From contig CANPVS010000014.1 of the NCBI GenBank assembly GCA_947581795.1, forward strand, positions 1 to 60,849: 60,849 bases of DNA, given 5' to 3'. The notes below the pieces were generated by a model. That model saw only the letters and a program-made list of their open reading frames with translations, did not search any database and was not told where the DNA came from. The stretch comes from an uncultured Oscillospiraceae bacterium (GTDB lineage: Bacteria > Bacillota > Clostridia > Oscillospirales > Oscillospiraceae). Of the stretch, positions 1 through 8,774 are shown piece after piece. Position numbers and translations under genes: made by a program. Each line of letters begins with the position of its first letter. The first letter of the stretch is position 1.

Positions 1-837
1 GCTCATGAGCATGGCGGGCCAGATGATGGAGTGGAAGCGGACGATCTCCTTGCCCACGAAGTGCACGTCCGCGGGCCAGTATTTGTCATAGTCGTCGTAC
101 TGGTCGTTATCAAAGCCCAGGGCGGTGATGTAGTTGGACAGCGCGTCCACCCACACGTACACCACGTGGCTCGGGTCGAAGTCCACGGGGATGCCCCAGG
201 TAAAGCTGGTGCGGGAGACGCACAGGTCCTCCAGGCCGGGCTTGATGAAGTTATTGACCATCTCGTTGACCCGGCTCCGGGGCTCCAGGAAATCGGTGTT
301 CTCCAAAAGGTCCTGGACCTTTCCGGCATACTTGGACAGCCGGAAGAAGTAGGCCTCCTCCTCGGCGTCCACCACCTCCCGGCCGCAGTCGGGACACTTG
401 CCGTCCACCAGCTGGCTCTCGGTCCAGAAGCTCTCGCAGGGCTTGCAGTACTTGCCCCTGTAGGTGCCCTTATAAATATCGCCGTTGTCGTACATCCGGC
501 GGAAGATGCGCTGGATGGCCTGGACATGGTACTGGTCGGTGGTGCGGATGAAACGGTCGTAGGAGATATTCATCAGCTTCCACAGGTCCTTCACGCCCCG
601 GGGCCCCTCCACGATGTTGTCCACGAACTGCTTGGGGGTGATCCCCGCCTCCCGGGCCTTGTCCTCGATCTTCATGCCGTGCTCATCGGTGCCGGTGAGG
701 AACATCACGTCGCAGCCCTGCAGCCGCTTATAGCGGGCCATAGCGTCGGCGGCCACGGTGCAGTAAGCGTGGCCGATGTGCAGCCGGTCGGACGGGTAAT
801 AGATGGGGGTGGTGATATAAAATCTGCCGTTGGTCAA
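1..837 (-). CDS. metG: Methionyl-tRNA synthetase, N-terminal part (runs off the window)
   Basis: Charges tRNA-Met with methionine in the cytoplasm. The visible 279 codons carry the class I HIGH motif (residues 20-23, context DRLHIGHAY), the GTDEHG segment, and a zinc-binding connective region with two CxxC pairs (CKPC and CPDC, about residues 127-148). The KMSKS loop and anticodon-binding domain lie beyond position 1. I chose a TTG start at 837 because GGAGGAG sits five bases upstream and the protein then begins MTNGRFYITTPIYYP, as expected for the family; no ATG fits. It follows the VanW gene by 41 bp in the same direction, too short a gap for a T-box leader, so it is probably cotranscribed. 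Confidence 0.96.
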   Translation of the reverse strand, partial: MTNGRFYITTPIYYPSDRLHIGHAYCTVAADAMARYKRLQGCDVMFLTGTDEHGMKIEDKAREAGITPKQFVDNIVEGPRGVKDLWKLMNISYDRFIRTTDQYHVQAIQRIFRRMYDNGDIYKGTYRGKYCKPCESFWTESQLVDGKCPDCGREVVDAEEEAYFFRLSKYAGKVQDLLENTDFLEPRSRVNEMVNNFIKPGLEDLCVSRTSFTWGIPVDFDPSHVVYVWVDALSNYITALGFDNDQYDDYDKYWPADVHFVGKEIVRFHSIIWPAMLMS

Positions 838-878
838 TGGTATCTCCTCCGTTCACTTCTTCTTTGTTCTATCCGCTG

Positions 879-2807
879 TTATTCTGTAACGGTATCGCCC
901 CCGCCCGCCTCGGGCTGGGGTTCCGGTTGGGTCTCAGGCTGGGGTTCGGGCTGCGTCTCCGGCTGGGTCTCCGGCGGCATCTCAGGTTGTGTTTCCGGCT
1001 GGGTCTCCGGGGGCGTTTCGGGCTGCGTTTCCGGCGGCGTCTCGGGCTGGGTCTCGGGAGGCGTCACCTGCTCCGGCGGGGTATTAGGCTGCTCCTGCTG
1101 GGGCGGCTGCTCCGCGGGCGGGGCCGGCGGCTGTGTGGGCGCCGGCGCGGCGGGCGGCGGCGTGGCAGAAGTGGTCTCCTCCGAGGAGGTGGTCCCCTCC
1201 TTGTGGTAGCGGCTATAAGCCTCGGCGGCGCTGGAGATCAGGTTCCCGTTTTTGTCGTACACGTTCCGGTAGGTCTGGGCGTAGTAGTACAGGCTGTCCT
1301 CCCAGGTGTCGGAGGTAATCTGCACATAGCTGCCGTCCTCATCCGTGCCGTACAGGCGCACGGTCAGGTATCCGCCGGAGACGTATGCCTCGATCTTGAT
1401 AGGGTAGCTGCGGCTGTTGACGAACTTGAAGTCCGGCCAGCCCCAGCTCACCGTGGCGTCCAGGCCCCGGGGCAGGTAGTACACCGGGAAGTAATGGTCG
1501 TACCGGGCGGTGATCTTCAGGTTGGCGTACAGCGCGCAGTAGTACAGCGTGGAGCTGCCCTGGCAGATACCGCCGCCGATGTTCATCACGTGCTCGCCGC
1601 CGGAATAGGCGCCGGCGGACTGGTAGCCCTTGGCGGCGGTGCGCTCGCCCAGGCACATGTTATAGTTGAACTCCTCCCCCGGCTGGAGCACCACGCCGTT
1701 CATGGCCTTGGCCGCCAGGGTGATGTTGTTGATGCGGGCGGAGGTGGAGCCGGAAAGGCTGGTGCTCTTCTCGCTGAGCACGTCCTGGAACAGCCGCCCG
1801 GTCACGTCCTCGGCCTTCACCGCGGGCTCGTCGAAGATATAGGGGATGACCACCTTGTCGCCGGACTTCGCCTCGTTCCAGAGGCGGGCGGCCTCCTCCT
1901 TGTCGATGTGGACGCCGGGCACGCCCTCCTTCACGGAACCTGCGGTCTCGTCATAGACCGCATCCTGGGGCTCCTTGAACACCGCGTCGTAGAGGGCGTC
2001 CACCAGCTGCTGGGTGTCGATGGTATCGGCGGTCTCCCCCTCTGGCTCCACGGCTTCCGCCAGAATGGGAGTGGTATAATCCTCCTGCTGGAAGGCCGCG
2101 CTCACAGCGGCGCACACCGCCTCCACGTCCACCTGGGCCGTGCCGGCGTTCTTCACTAAAGTAACGGCGTCCTCGCCGTATTCCGCCTGGACCACGTCCA
2201 GCTTCTGGTCCACCTGGGCGGCCACGGGCTCCACCAGGGCCCGCAGGGCCTCCATGTCGGGCTCGTTCGCCTCCCGCTGATAGGTCAGCGCCACCGGCTC
2301 CGCCTCACAGGCCCGGTAGGCCATGTAGTTTTTGAGGAGCGTCCCCTCCCGGCCGTACTCGTAGGCCATTTTGGCGAAGGAGGTGCCGTCCACCTCCTCC
2401 AGGCCCACCTGCCGGGCCGTGACGGTGAGGGTGTCCCCAGTGGGGAAGTTCACGATGACGGCGGCGTTGTCGTACCGCCCGGCGGGGTCGCCCAGGGCGG
2501 CGGCCGCTTCCTGGAGGGTCATGCCCCCCACGGCCACGCCGTTCACGGTCACATTGGGATAGATGGTGTCAAGCTCCGACACCCTTGTGGCGTTGGTGAA
2601 GCCCACAGCCAGGGCCGCGACCCCCGCCAGGAGCACCAGCGCCAGAATGACGAGGGCCCACATGCCCCCTCTGCCCCGCCGCCTTCCGGGAGGCGGCGCG
2701 GGGCGGCGGCCGCTTTGGGGCCGCTCAGCGCGGGGACTTGCGTCCAGTCCGGCCTTGGCGCTCTCCTGCCGGACCATGTCTTCAAAACTCAAACCGTCTT
2801 TCGCCAT
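879..2807 (-). CDS. VanW-domain membrane-anchored cell-wall protein with Pro/Glu/Gln tail
   Basis: 642 aa. A basic, proline-rich cytoplasmic N-terminus (about 1-47) precedes one transmembrane helix (about 48-70). Next comes a long extracellular region resembling the YoaR-type putative peptidoglycan-binding domains that accompany VanW (about 90-330). The VanW domain follows (about 340-500), recognisable by the ARINNI, GEEFNYN and GGGICQ segments. The last 80 residues are a low-complexity tail of PETQPE/PPETQPE units, probably wall-spanning. The ATG start has an AAGGAGGGG site eight bases upstream. The precise function of VanW proteins is unknown; the family occurs in vancomycin-resistance clusters and widely in Firmicutes. 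It lies between hemW and metG on the same strand. Confidence 0.9.
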   Translation of the reverse strand: MAKDGLSFEDMVRQESAKAGLDASPRAERPQSGRRPAPPPGRRRGRGGMWALVILALVLLAGVAALAVGFTNATRVSELDTIYPNVTVNGVAVGGMTLQEAAAALGDPAGRYDNAAVIVNFPTGDTLTVTARQVGLEEVDGTSFAKMAYEYGREGTLLKNYMAYRACEAEPVALTYQREANEPDMEALRALVEPVAAQVDQKLDVVQAEYGEDAVTLVKNAGTAQVDVEAVCAAVSAAFQQEDYTTPILAEAVEPEGETADTIDTQQLVDALYDAVFKEPQDAVYDETAGSVKEGVPGVHIDKEEAARLWNEAKSGDKVVIPYIFDEPAVKAEDVTGRLFQDVLSEKSTSLSGSTSARINNITLAAKAMNGVVLQPGEEFNYNMCLGERTAAKGYQSAGAYSGGEHVMNIGGGICQGSSTLYYCALYANLKITARYDHYFPVYYLPRGLDATVSWGWPDFKFVNSRSYPIKIEAYVSGGYLTVRLYGTDEDGSYVQITSDTWEDSLYYYAQTYRNVYDKNGNLISSAAEAYSRYHKEGTTSSEETTSATPPPAAPAPTQPPAPPAEQPPQQEQPNTPPEQVTPPETQPETPPETQPETPPETQPETQPEMPPETQPETQPEPQPETQPEPQPEAGGGDTVTE

Positions 2808-2857
2808 GCTGGCCCCTCCTTATCCAATGATATCCCGCCGTGTCTGCTTTCTGTCTT

Positions 2858-4096
2858 TTATATGCGCAGTTCCCTGTCCGGGGTCCCGGTGAGCTGGCCC
2901 ACCGTCCCCTCCAGATTCTCCTCGATCCAGGGGTTGCCGCTGATGCGGTGCTGGGCTTGGGCCTCCCACAGGGAGCCGATGAGGATGTTGGAAAGCAAAA
3001 ATCCCTCCGGCGTGAAGCACCAGCGCCCGTCGAATTTCTTCGTCCAGCCGTCTTTCTCGTATTCCAGGAGCAGCGCCTCGATGGGGGCGAAGTCGCTGCG
3101 GTAGACCTTTTTGTACTCCTCCTCGCAGATGCCCCTGCTGCGGCGCATGCCCAGCATCAGGTATTCCGATGCCCGGTCCAGCTCGTCCAGCTTTTCGTAC
3201 TCGTCCAGGATGGCCCCCTCCTGGGTCACGCCTTTGATATAGGCCTGCAGGTCCCGGACAAAGCTGTAGCGGGTATTGCCGATGCAGGAGTGGGCCCCGG
3301 GGCCGAAGCCCAGGTAGTCGTCCATGTCCCAGTACTTCATGTTGTGCCGGGAGGCCTTGCCCCGCCGGGCGAAGTTGGAGACCTCATACTGCTGGTAGCC
3401 GTAGTGGTTCAATGTCTCCACGGTGTACAGGTACATATCCGCCTGCTCGTCGTCGGAGGGGATGACGGGGCTGTCCTTGTACTTGTCGTACATGGGCGTG
3501 CCCTCCTCCAGCTTCAGGCCGTAGCAGGAGAGGTGGTCCGGCTCCAAGTCCAGCACCCTTGCCAGGGTCTCGGCCCAGTCCCCCTTGGTCTGGTTGGGCA
3601 GGCCGTAGATGAGGTCGATGCTGAGATTGTCGTACCCCGCGGCGCGGATATCCTTCACCGCTTTTTTCACCTGGGTGAAGTTGTGCCGCCGGCCGATGAT
3701 CTTCAAAAGATCGTCGCTGGCGCTCTGGACCCCCAGGGAGATGCGGTTCACGCCCTCCCGGCGCATCACGTCCAGATCGCGGCGCTTCACGCTGTCCGGG
3801 TTGCACTCCACAGTGACCTCGGAAGATTTGAGGACCTTCCCGTCCCGCTTCAGAGCGTTGAAGATGGCGGCGATGCGCTTGCCCCCGTAGTAGCTGGGAG
3901 TGCCGCCGCCGAAGTAGACAGTGTCGATATAGTAGGGCGCCATGGTGCTGGCGGCCTCATGGATGTGCTTTAAGAGGGCGTCCTGGTACTTTCCCATGCT
4001 CCTGTCGCAGTTGGCCAGCGAGTAGAAGTCGCAGTAGCCGCACTTGGAGGCGCAAAAGGGGATGTGGATGTATACGCCCAGGTGTTTATCAGCCAT
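2858..4096 (-). CDS. hemW: HemW-type radical SAM protein (coproporphyrinogen III oxidase-like)
   Basis: 412 aa, usual family length. The radical-SAM CxxxCxxC motif is at Cys15, Cys19 and Cys22 (IPFCASKCGYCDFYS), followed by the GGGTPS S-adenosylmethionine-binding segment. The HemW-typical LIYGLPNQT and GPGAHS segments come later. HemW proteins are thought to be haem chaperones rather than true HemN oxidases. The ATG lies three bases after the stop of the AAA gene, so the two are translationally linked. A HemN-type activity cannot be excluded from sequence, but the N-terminus fits HemW better. Confidence 0.93.
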   Translation of the reverse strand: MADKHLGVYIHIPFCASKCGYCDFYSLANCDRSMGKYQDALLKHIHEAASTMAPYYIDTVYFGGGTPSYYGGKRIAAIFNALKRDGKVLKSSEVTVECNPDSVKRRDLDVMRREGVNRISLGVQSASDDLLKIIGRRHNFTQVKKAVKDIRAAGYDNLSIDLIYGLPNQTKGDWAETLARVLDLEPDHLSCYGLKLEEGTPMYDKYKDSPVIPSDDEQADMYLYTVETLNHYGYQQYEVSNFARRGKASRHNMKYWDMDDYLGFGPGAHSCIGNTRYSFVRDLQAYIKGVTQEGAILDEYEKLDELDRASEYLMLGMRRSRGICEEEYKKVYRSDFAPIEALLLEYEKDGWTKKFDGRWCFTPEGFLLSNILIGSLWEAQAQHRISGNPWIEENLEGTVGQLTGTPDRELRI

Positions 4097-4099
4097 AAT

Positions 4100-5602
4100 T
4101 CATACCTTGTCGGCTCCCTCTGACGAGGGAGCTGTCTCCGGCTGCGCCGGAGACTGAGGGAGAGATTCGCCGTCTTCCTCTTCCAAAAAATCTTGTTTCG
4201 TAAACCGCACAAGGTCCTCCTTGGTGGGGGCCTCCATGGCCGCCACCCGGTTGGCCTGGCGCACCACCATGTCCTCGAACCGGTTGCGCACGTCGCGGCC
4301 GTTGCCAAAGTTCTCGTCCCGCTCCTCATAGAGCCGGTCGAAAAACTCCTTGGCGTAGGCCTCCGCCTCCTCGTCCAGCTCGTAGCCGTTCTTCTTGCAC
4401 TGGAGGTGGAAGATGGCGTTCAGCTCCTCGCCGTTGTAGTCCTGGAAGAAGATGTACTTGTTGAACCGGCTCTCCAGGCCGGGGTTGGAGTCCAAAAACT
4501 TCCGCATGGGGCCGGTGTAGCCCGCCACGATCACCACCAGCTCCTCCCGGTGGTCCTCCATGGCCTTCAATATGGTCTCGATGGCCTCCCGGCCGAAGTC
4601 GTTCTCCCCGCCGCTGGAAAGAGAATAGGCTTCGTCTATGAATAGCACCCCGCCCAGGGCGGAGGAAATGACCTCCTGGGTCTTGATGGCCGTCTGGCCC
4701 ACATAGCCCGCCACCAGGCCGGACCTATCCACCTCCACGAGCTGGCCCTTGGTGAGGGCGCCGATGGCGGCGTACAGCCCGCCCACCAGCCGGGCCACCG
4801 TGGTCTTGCCGGTGCCGGGGTTGCCCATGAACACCATGTGCAGGCTGAGGGGCGGCACGGGCAGGTCCGCTTCCTTCCGGAGCTGACGGACCTTCACCAG
4901 GTTCATCATGCTCTTGATGTCCTTTTTGACCTCCTCCAGGCCCACCAAGGCGTCCAGCTCCGCCATGAGCTCATCCAGGTCCGGCTTTTCCGCCTCGGCC
5001 TCCCCGGCAGTCTTGCCGGCGGTTTTGCCCTGGGCGCCGCCGGTCTGGCCCGCCGCGGCGGGCGGGTTCTTATCCAGGAAAGAGGGCTCGGCGCTGGTGA
5101 CGAAGTCCGCCGCCCGCAGGCCGGGCTTGCCCTTTTTGACCCCCGCGCCGTCGCACAGGGCGGACAGCTTGTCCCCGCACTCGGTGATGTACTCCGCCTC
5201 GGCGTAGGTCACGTCGTCGTCCACGGCGGCAAGGCACAGGAGGATGTTGGTGAGCATGCGGATGAATACCCGGGACAGATCCGTGCCCTCCCGGGCGTCC
5301 CGCTCGGTGAGCTGCCAGAAGAAGAGCGGCGGCAGGAATTGCCCCGCCTTGCCCACCTCAGTGGTCAGCGCCCACAGCAGCCACGTGGGCTGGGGCCGGC
5401 CCCTGGAGTACAGGGCGTTCACCGCCGCGGCGTGGTCCTCGGTGAGGCTGGCGCTGCGGGAGAAAAGCTGCAGGGCGCAGCTGACGCAGAAATCGTCCAT
5501 CTGCTCCGCCAGGTCCCGGCCCGCCGCCCGGTAAAAGGCCTCGGTGTTGGCGATATATGTCTTGTGCAGCTCCTCCGGGGAGCGCTTCCACTGGGTAGGC
5601 AC
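4100..5602 (-). CDS. CbxX/SpoVK-type AAA+ ATPase with N-terminal TerB-like region
   Basis: 500 aa. Residues about 1-150 form an alpha-helical domain with a TerB-like segment (AAVDDDVTYAEAEYI). A Gly/Ala/Lys-rich linker follows, then one AAA+ module. This has Walker A GNPGTGKT (about residue 262), Walker B GVLFIDEA, sensor 1 VIVAGY, and the arginine-finger region GLESRFNKYI. It matches the CbxX/CfqX/SpoVK class of hexameric remodelling ATPases; the target is unknown. The start is GTG with GAGAGGA upstream; a promoter lies just before it. The last 22 residues, from ESLPQSPAQPE to DKV, are translated from a half-copy of the intergenic palindromic repeat and are probably not part of the ancestral protein. 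Confidence 0.88.
   Translation of the reverse strand: MPTQWKRSPEELHKTYIANTEAFYRAAGRDLAEQMDDFCVSCALQLFSRSASLTEDHAAAVNALYSRGRPQPTWLLWALTTEVGKAGQFLPPLFFWQLTERDAREGTDLSRVFIRMLTNILLCLAAVDDDVTYAEAEYITECGDKLSALCDGAGVKKGKPGLRAADFVTSAEPSFLDKNPPAAAGQTGGAQGKTAGKTAGEAEAEKPDLDELMAELDALVGLEEVKKDIKSMMNLVKVRQLRKEADLPVPPLSLHMVFMGNPGTGKTTVARLVGGLYAAIGALTKGQLVEVDRSGLVAGYVGQTAIKTQEVISSALGGVLFIDEAYSLSSGGENDFGREAIETILKAMEDHREELVVIVAGYTGPMRKFLDSNPGLESRFNKYIFFQDYNGEELNAIFHLQCKKNGYELDEEAEAYAKEFFDRLYEERDENFGNGRDVRNRFEDMVVRQANRVAAMEAPTKEDLVRFTKQDFLEEEDGESLPQSPAQPETAPSSEGADKV
4112..4165. repeat. Half-copy of the type A palindromic element, inside a coding sequence
   Basis: The left half of the element seen at 5712, 8809, 27240 and 31297: a CTCCCTC/TGAC/GAGGGAG palindrome, CTGTC, a small stem (CTCCGGC/GCCGGAG), then GACTGAGGGAGAGA. 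The right half is missing. It lies in the last 22 codons of the AAA gene and stays in frame. Confidence 0.85.
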
Positions 5603-5620
5603 AGTCTTTTCCTCTCTTCC

Positions 5621-5638
5621 AACGGTTATAAGACCGTT
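5621..5638. promoter_or_regulatory. Inverted repeat in the leader of the AAA gene
   Basis: AACGGT, six bases, ACCGTT: perfect 6-bp arms between the predicted -10 box and the GTG start of the AAA gene. It could be an operator at the transcription start or a short 5' UTR hairpin. The binding partner is unknown. Confidence 0.45.
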
Positions 5639-5645
5639 AGTTTAT

Positions 5646-5673
5646 ATTATATTACAAAAATTACAAAAAACAA
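5646..5673 (-). promoter_or_regulatory. Predicted SigA promoter of the AAA-hemW operon
   Basis: Read on the minus strand: TTGTTT (5668-5673), 16-bp spacer, TATAAT (5646-5651), in AT-rich DNA unlike its surroundings. It lies about 45 bp upstream of the AAA start. Confidence 0.65.
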
Positions 5674-5711
5674 GTGGTATCCTGCGTAATATACAAAAAT
5701 ACCGACAAAAA

Positions 5712-5826
5712 GGCCCCCTCTGACGAGGGGGCTGTCGAGCGGTAGCGAGACTGGGGGAGAGAAGAAATACTATCTCTCCCTCCGCCGCGGCTTGCGCCGC
5801 GCCACCTCCCTCGTCAGAGGGAGGCT
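5712..5826. repeat. Palindromic MITE-like element, type A (full copy)
   Basis: About 115 bp with inverted ends: GGCCCCCTC/TGAC/GAGGGGGC on the left and CCTCCCTC/GTCA/GAGGGAGGC on the right, each itself a small palindrome. Inner stems sit around GAGAGA and TCTCTC. No coding capacity is visible. It fills the gap between the AAA gene promoter and the downstream secreted-protein gene. Confidence 0.88.
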
Positions 5827-5833
5827 TTCAGGC

Positions 5834-6622
5834 TCAACCGGAAATGGTCGCCGCGGTCACCATGGAGGTGATGGGCACGTAGGCCGCCGCCGCGTCCCGG
5901 ACCATGGCCGTCAGGCCCTCCCGGTCGGCCGTATAGGCCCCGCTGTCCCACACATAGACGCCCTTGGCCTCGTAGCCCGCGTCCGGCCCAGCCTGGTATG
6001 CCAGGGAGGCCTGGTCATAGCCCACGTTGTCCGTGCTCTGGCCCGCGACGGTGTAACGCTCCGTCACCACCAGACCGCTGTCCATGTCGAACTCCAGGTA
6101 CCGGTCGCACACGCTCACCGGCGTGAGTACGCCGCCCACGCTGTCGAACCGGACGATCTCGTCCCAGGTCGACTCCATGGTCCCGTTATTGCTGTCCACC
6201 CAGAAGCACCAGCCGTTGTCGCTCTTGCACAGGCGGAAGGCCTCGAAAAATCCCGCGTTCACGCCAACGGAGGACCAGTGGCTGCCGCCGAAGGCGTTCT
6301 GAGCGCTGTCCAGCGCGCTGGACACGCACTCCACCGAGCCGTCTATGATGTCAAAGATATGGGCTCCCATGGACACGGACGCGCCCAAGTCGAACAGGAC
6401 CATCTCCGGCGTGCCGTCCAGGTCCAGGTCTATGAATGCGGCGCCGCCCATCCCGTCGGGCCACAGGGCCGCGAAGATGTCATAATTGCTGTCCAGGAAG
6501 GAGATATAGCTGTCCTGCCAGCCATCCACCGGCGGGGCCAGGACCAGCGCGTTCGGCACGGCCGCGGCCAGACTTACCGCCATGAATACCACCGCCAGGA
6601 TGAGCCCCAGAACGCGCCGCAT
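5834..6622 (-). CDS. Secreted or membrane-anchored protein of unknown function with FG-GAP-like motif
   Basis: 262 aa from the ATG at 6622, chosen because GGAGGT lies seven bases upstream and the product then starts MRRVLGLILAVVFMAVSL, a signal peptide or signal anchor. There is no lipobox cysteine. An FIDLDLDGTPEMVLFD segment near residue 60 resembles the Ca-binding DxDxDG loop of FG-GAP/VCBS or EF-hand-like repeats. I do not recognise the rest; several Trp/Asn/Asp-rich segments suggest an extracellular beta-rich fold. It has its own promoter, diverges from htpG, and is followed by a type A repeat. Confidence 0.75.
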   Translation of the reverse strand: MRRVLGLILAVVFMAVSLAAAVPNALVLAPPVDGWQDSYISFLDSNYDIFAALWPDGMGGAAFIDLDLDGTPEMVLFDLGASVSMGAHIFDIIDGSVECVSSALDSAQNAFGGSHWSSVGVNAGFFEAFRLCKSDNGWCFWVDSNNGTMESTWDEIVRFDSVGGVLTPVSVCDRYLEFDMDSGLVVTERYTVAGQSTDNVGYDQASLAYQAGPDAGYEAKGVYVWDSGAYTADREGLTAMVRDAAAAYVPITSMVTAATISG

Positions 6623-6677
6623 GCGATACACCTCCACCCCATATTCGTCCGTCGATTATGTAAATCTCTACAACTGC

Positions 6678-6707
6678 ATTATAGCCGCTACAATATAAAA
6701 AAGTAAA
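6678..6707 (-). promoter_or_regulatory. Predicted SigA promoter of the secreted-protein gene
   Basis: Minus strand: TTTACT (6702-6707), 18-bp spacer, TATAAT (6678-6683), about 55 bp upstream of the ATG at 6622. Confidence 0.65.
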
Positions 6708-6775
6708 GGCCAAGCTTAAAATTGTAACAAATTGTAAAATATTTGATTTTTTACCCTGTTTCCGCTCCCCTGCTC

Positions 6776-6804
6776 TTGACATAGACGGGGAAATGTGATA
6801 GATT
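6776..6804 (+). promoter_or_regulatory. SigA promoter of htpG
   Basis: TTGACA (6776-6781), 17-bp spacer, TAGATT (6799-6804). The -10 box overlaps the CIRCE operator, so a bound repressor would block RNA polymerase. Confidence 0.8.
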
Positions 6805-6829
6805 AGCACTCAGTAAATAAGAGTGCTAA
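6803..6829. promoter_or_regulatory. CIRCE operator (HrcA site)
   Basis: Perfect TTAGCACTC, nine bases, GAGTGCTAA. CIRCE is the binding site of the heat-shock repressor HrcA, usually found before groESL and dnaK operons. Here it controls htpG, placing this gene in the HrcA regulon. Confidence 0.97.
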
Positions 6830-6855
6830 ATCTTCACAAAAGGAAGCGACCATAT

Positions 6856-8763
6856 ATGGCGAAGAAACAATTCAAGGCCGAGTCCAAACGGCTGCTGGAC
6901 CTGATGATCAACTCCATCTACACCCACAAGGAGATCTTCCTCCGGGAGATCATCTCCAACGCCTCGGACGCTATCGACAAGCTGTGCTACCGGTCCCTGA
7001 CGGATGAGACCGTGGGCATGGCGAGGGAGGACTTCCGCATCCGCCTGGACGCGGACAAGGACGAGCGCACCCTCACGGTCCGGGACAACGGCATCGGCAT
7101 GACCAAGGAGGAACTGGAGGCCAACCTGGGCGTGATAGCGTCCAGCGGCACCCGTCACTTCCGTGACTCCTTGGCGGAGGACGAGGCCGCCGCGGACGTG
7201 GACGTGATCGGCCAGTTCGGCGTGGGCTTCTATTCCGCGTTCATGGTCTCCGATAAGGTGACGGTGATCTCCCGCGCCTTCGGCGAGGACCAGGCCTGGA
7301 AGTGGGAGTCCTCCGGCGCGGACGGCTACACCGTCACCCCCTGCGAAAAGGATTCCGTGGGCACCGACGTTATCATGCACATCAAGGCCGACACCGACGG
7401 CGAGGACTACAGCGAGTACCTGGAAAGCTGGAAGCTGAAGGACCTCATCAAGAAGTACTCCGACTATGTGCGCTGGCCCATCCACATGATGGTGGAGCGC
7501 CGGGAGTGGGACGAAAAGGGCGGCGAGGACGGCAAGGGCGCCTACAACACCATCACCGAGGACCAGGTGGTGAACACCATGGTCCCCATCTGGCAGCGGC
7601 CCAAGAGCGAGGTCTCCGACGACGACTGCAAGGCCTACTACAAGGAGCACTTCCACGACCCCTCCGACCCGGTGGGCGTGATCCGTGTGAACGCCGAGGG
7701 CCTAACCAGCTACAAGGCCATGCTCTTCATCCCCGCCCAGGCCCCCTACGACTACTACACCCGGGACTACCAGCCGGGCCTGCAGCTCTACTCCTCCGGG
7801 GTGATGATCATGGACAAGTGCCCGGACCTGGTGCCGGAGCACTTCCGGTTCGTCCGGGGCGTGGTGGACTCCCCCGACCTGAGCCTGAACATCTCCCGGG
7901 AGCTTTTGCAGCACGACCGGCAGCTGAAGGTCATCGCCGGGAACCTGGAGAAGAAGGTCCAGGCGGAGCTCACCCGCCTCATGGCCGAGGACCGGGACCA
8001 TTACCTCACCTTCTACAAGGCCTTCGCGCCCCAGCTCAAGTACGGCGTGGTGGGCGATTACGGCATGCACAAGGACCAGCTGAAGGACCTGCTCCTCTTT
8101 TACAGCGTGAGCCAGGAAAAGCTGATAAGCCTCAAAGAGTACGTGGACGCCATGCCCGAGAGCCAGAAGAAGATATACTTTGCCTGCGCCGAGACGGAGA
8201 AGCGGGCGTCCGCCCTGCCCCAGGCCGAGACGGTGAAGGCGGCGGGCTACGACATGCTCTGCCTCACCGACAGCGTGGATGAGTTCGTCATGCAGATGCT
8301 GGGCAAGTACGCCGAGAAGGACTTCTGCAACGTCACCAGCGACGATCTGGGCCTGGAGACCGACGAGGAGAAGAAGGACACCGAGGAAAAGGCCGAACAG
8401 AGCAAGGAGCTTCTGGACTTCGTGAAGGAGAGCTTGGGCGGCGCGGTGGAGACGGTGCGCCTTTCTCACAAGCTGAAGAGCCAGCCCGTGTTCCTCACCA
8501 CCGACGGCGAGGTGACGCTGGAGATGGAGAAGTACTTCCAGAACCTCCCCGGCGTGCCCGACGCGGAGCGCATCAAGGCCAAGCGGGTGCTGGAGCTGAA
8601 CGGCGCCCACCCCGCCTTCGCCGCATTGGAGAAGGCCTACGCCGAGGACAAACCCCGGGCCGCGCGCCTTTCCATGGTCCTGCTGGCCCAGGCCCAGCTC
8701 ATCGCGGGCCTGCCCCTGGACGACCCCGCGGCCTACACCGAGCTGGTCTGCGGACTATTTTAA
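6856..8763 (+). CDS. htpG: Hsp90-family molecular chaperone HtpG
   Basis: 635 aa ATP-dependent cytoplasmic chaperone. The GHKL ATPase N-terminal domain shows the ATP-lid and binding segments NASDAIDK, VRDNGIGMT and QFGVGFYSAF. The middle domain carries the catalytic-loop segment SPDLSLNISRELLQ. The charged C-terminal part includes an EEKKDTEEKAEQSKE stretch before the dimerization domain. The start is the ATG at 6856, with AAAAGGAAG nine bases upstream and MAKKQFKAESKRLLDLMI typical of the family. An upstream in-frame TTG lies inside the CIRCE element and is not a plausible start. Heat control by HrcA follows from the operator. Confidence 0.98.
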   Translation: MAKKQFKAESKRLLDLMINSIYTHKEIFLREIISNASDAIDKLCYRSLTDETVGMAREDFRIRLDADKDERTLTVRDNGIGMTKEELEANLGVIASSGTRHFRDSLAEDEAAADVDVIGQFGVGFYSAFMVSDKVTVISRAFGEDQAWKWESSGADGYTVTPCEKDSVGTDVIMHIKADTDGEDYSEYLESWKLKDLIKKYSDYVRWPIHMMVERREWDEKGGEDGKGAYNTITEDQVVNTMVPIWQRPKSEVSDDDCKAYYKEHFHDPSDPVGVIRVNAEGLTSYKAMLFIPAQAPYDYYTRDYQPGLQLYSSGVMIMDKCPDLVPEHFRFVRGVVDSPDLSLNISRELLQHDRQLKVIAGNLEKKVQAELTRLMAEDRDHYLTFYKAFAPQLKYGVVGDYGMHKDQLKDLLLFYSVSQEKLISLKEYVDAMPESQKKIYFACAETEKRASALPQAETVKAAGYDMLCLTDSVDEFVMQMLGKYAEKDFCNVTSDDLGLETDEEKKDTEEKAEQSKELLDFVKESLGGAVETVRLSHKLKSQPVFLTTDGEVTLEMEKYFQNLPGVPDAERIKAKRVLELNGAHPAFAALEKAYAEDKPRAARLSMVLLAQAQLIAGLPLDDPAAYTELVCGLF

Positions 8764-8774
8764 GACACAGCAAC

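Noticed and set aside
838-878. Possible T-box leader before metG
   Set aside because: Only 41 bp separate metG from the VanW gene; no room for a T-box and no specifier stem.
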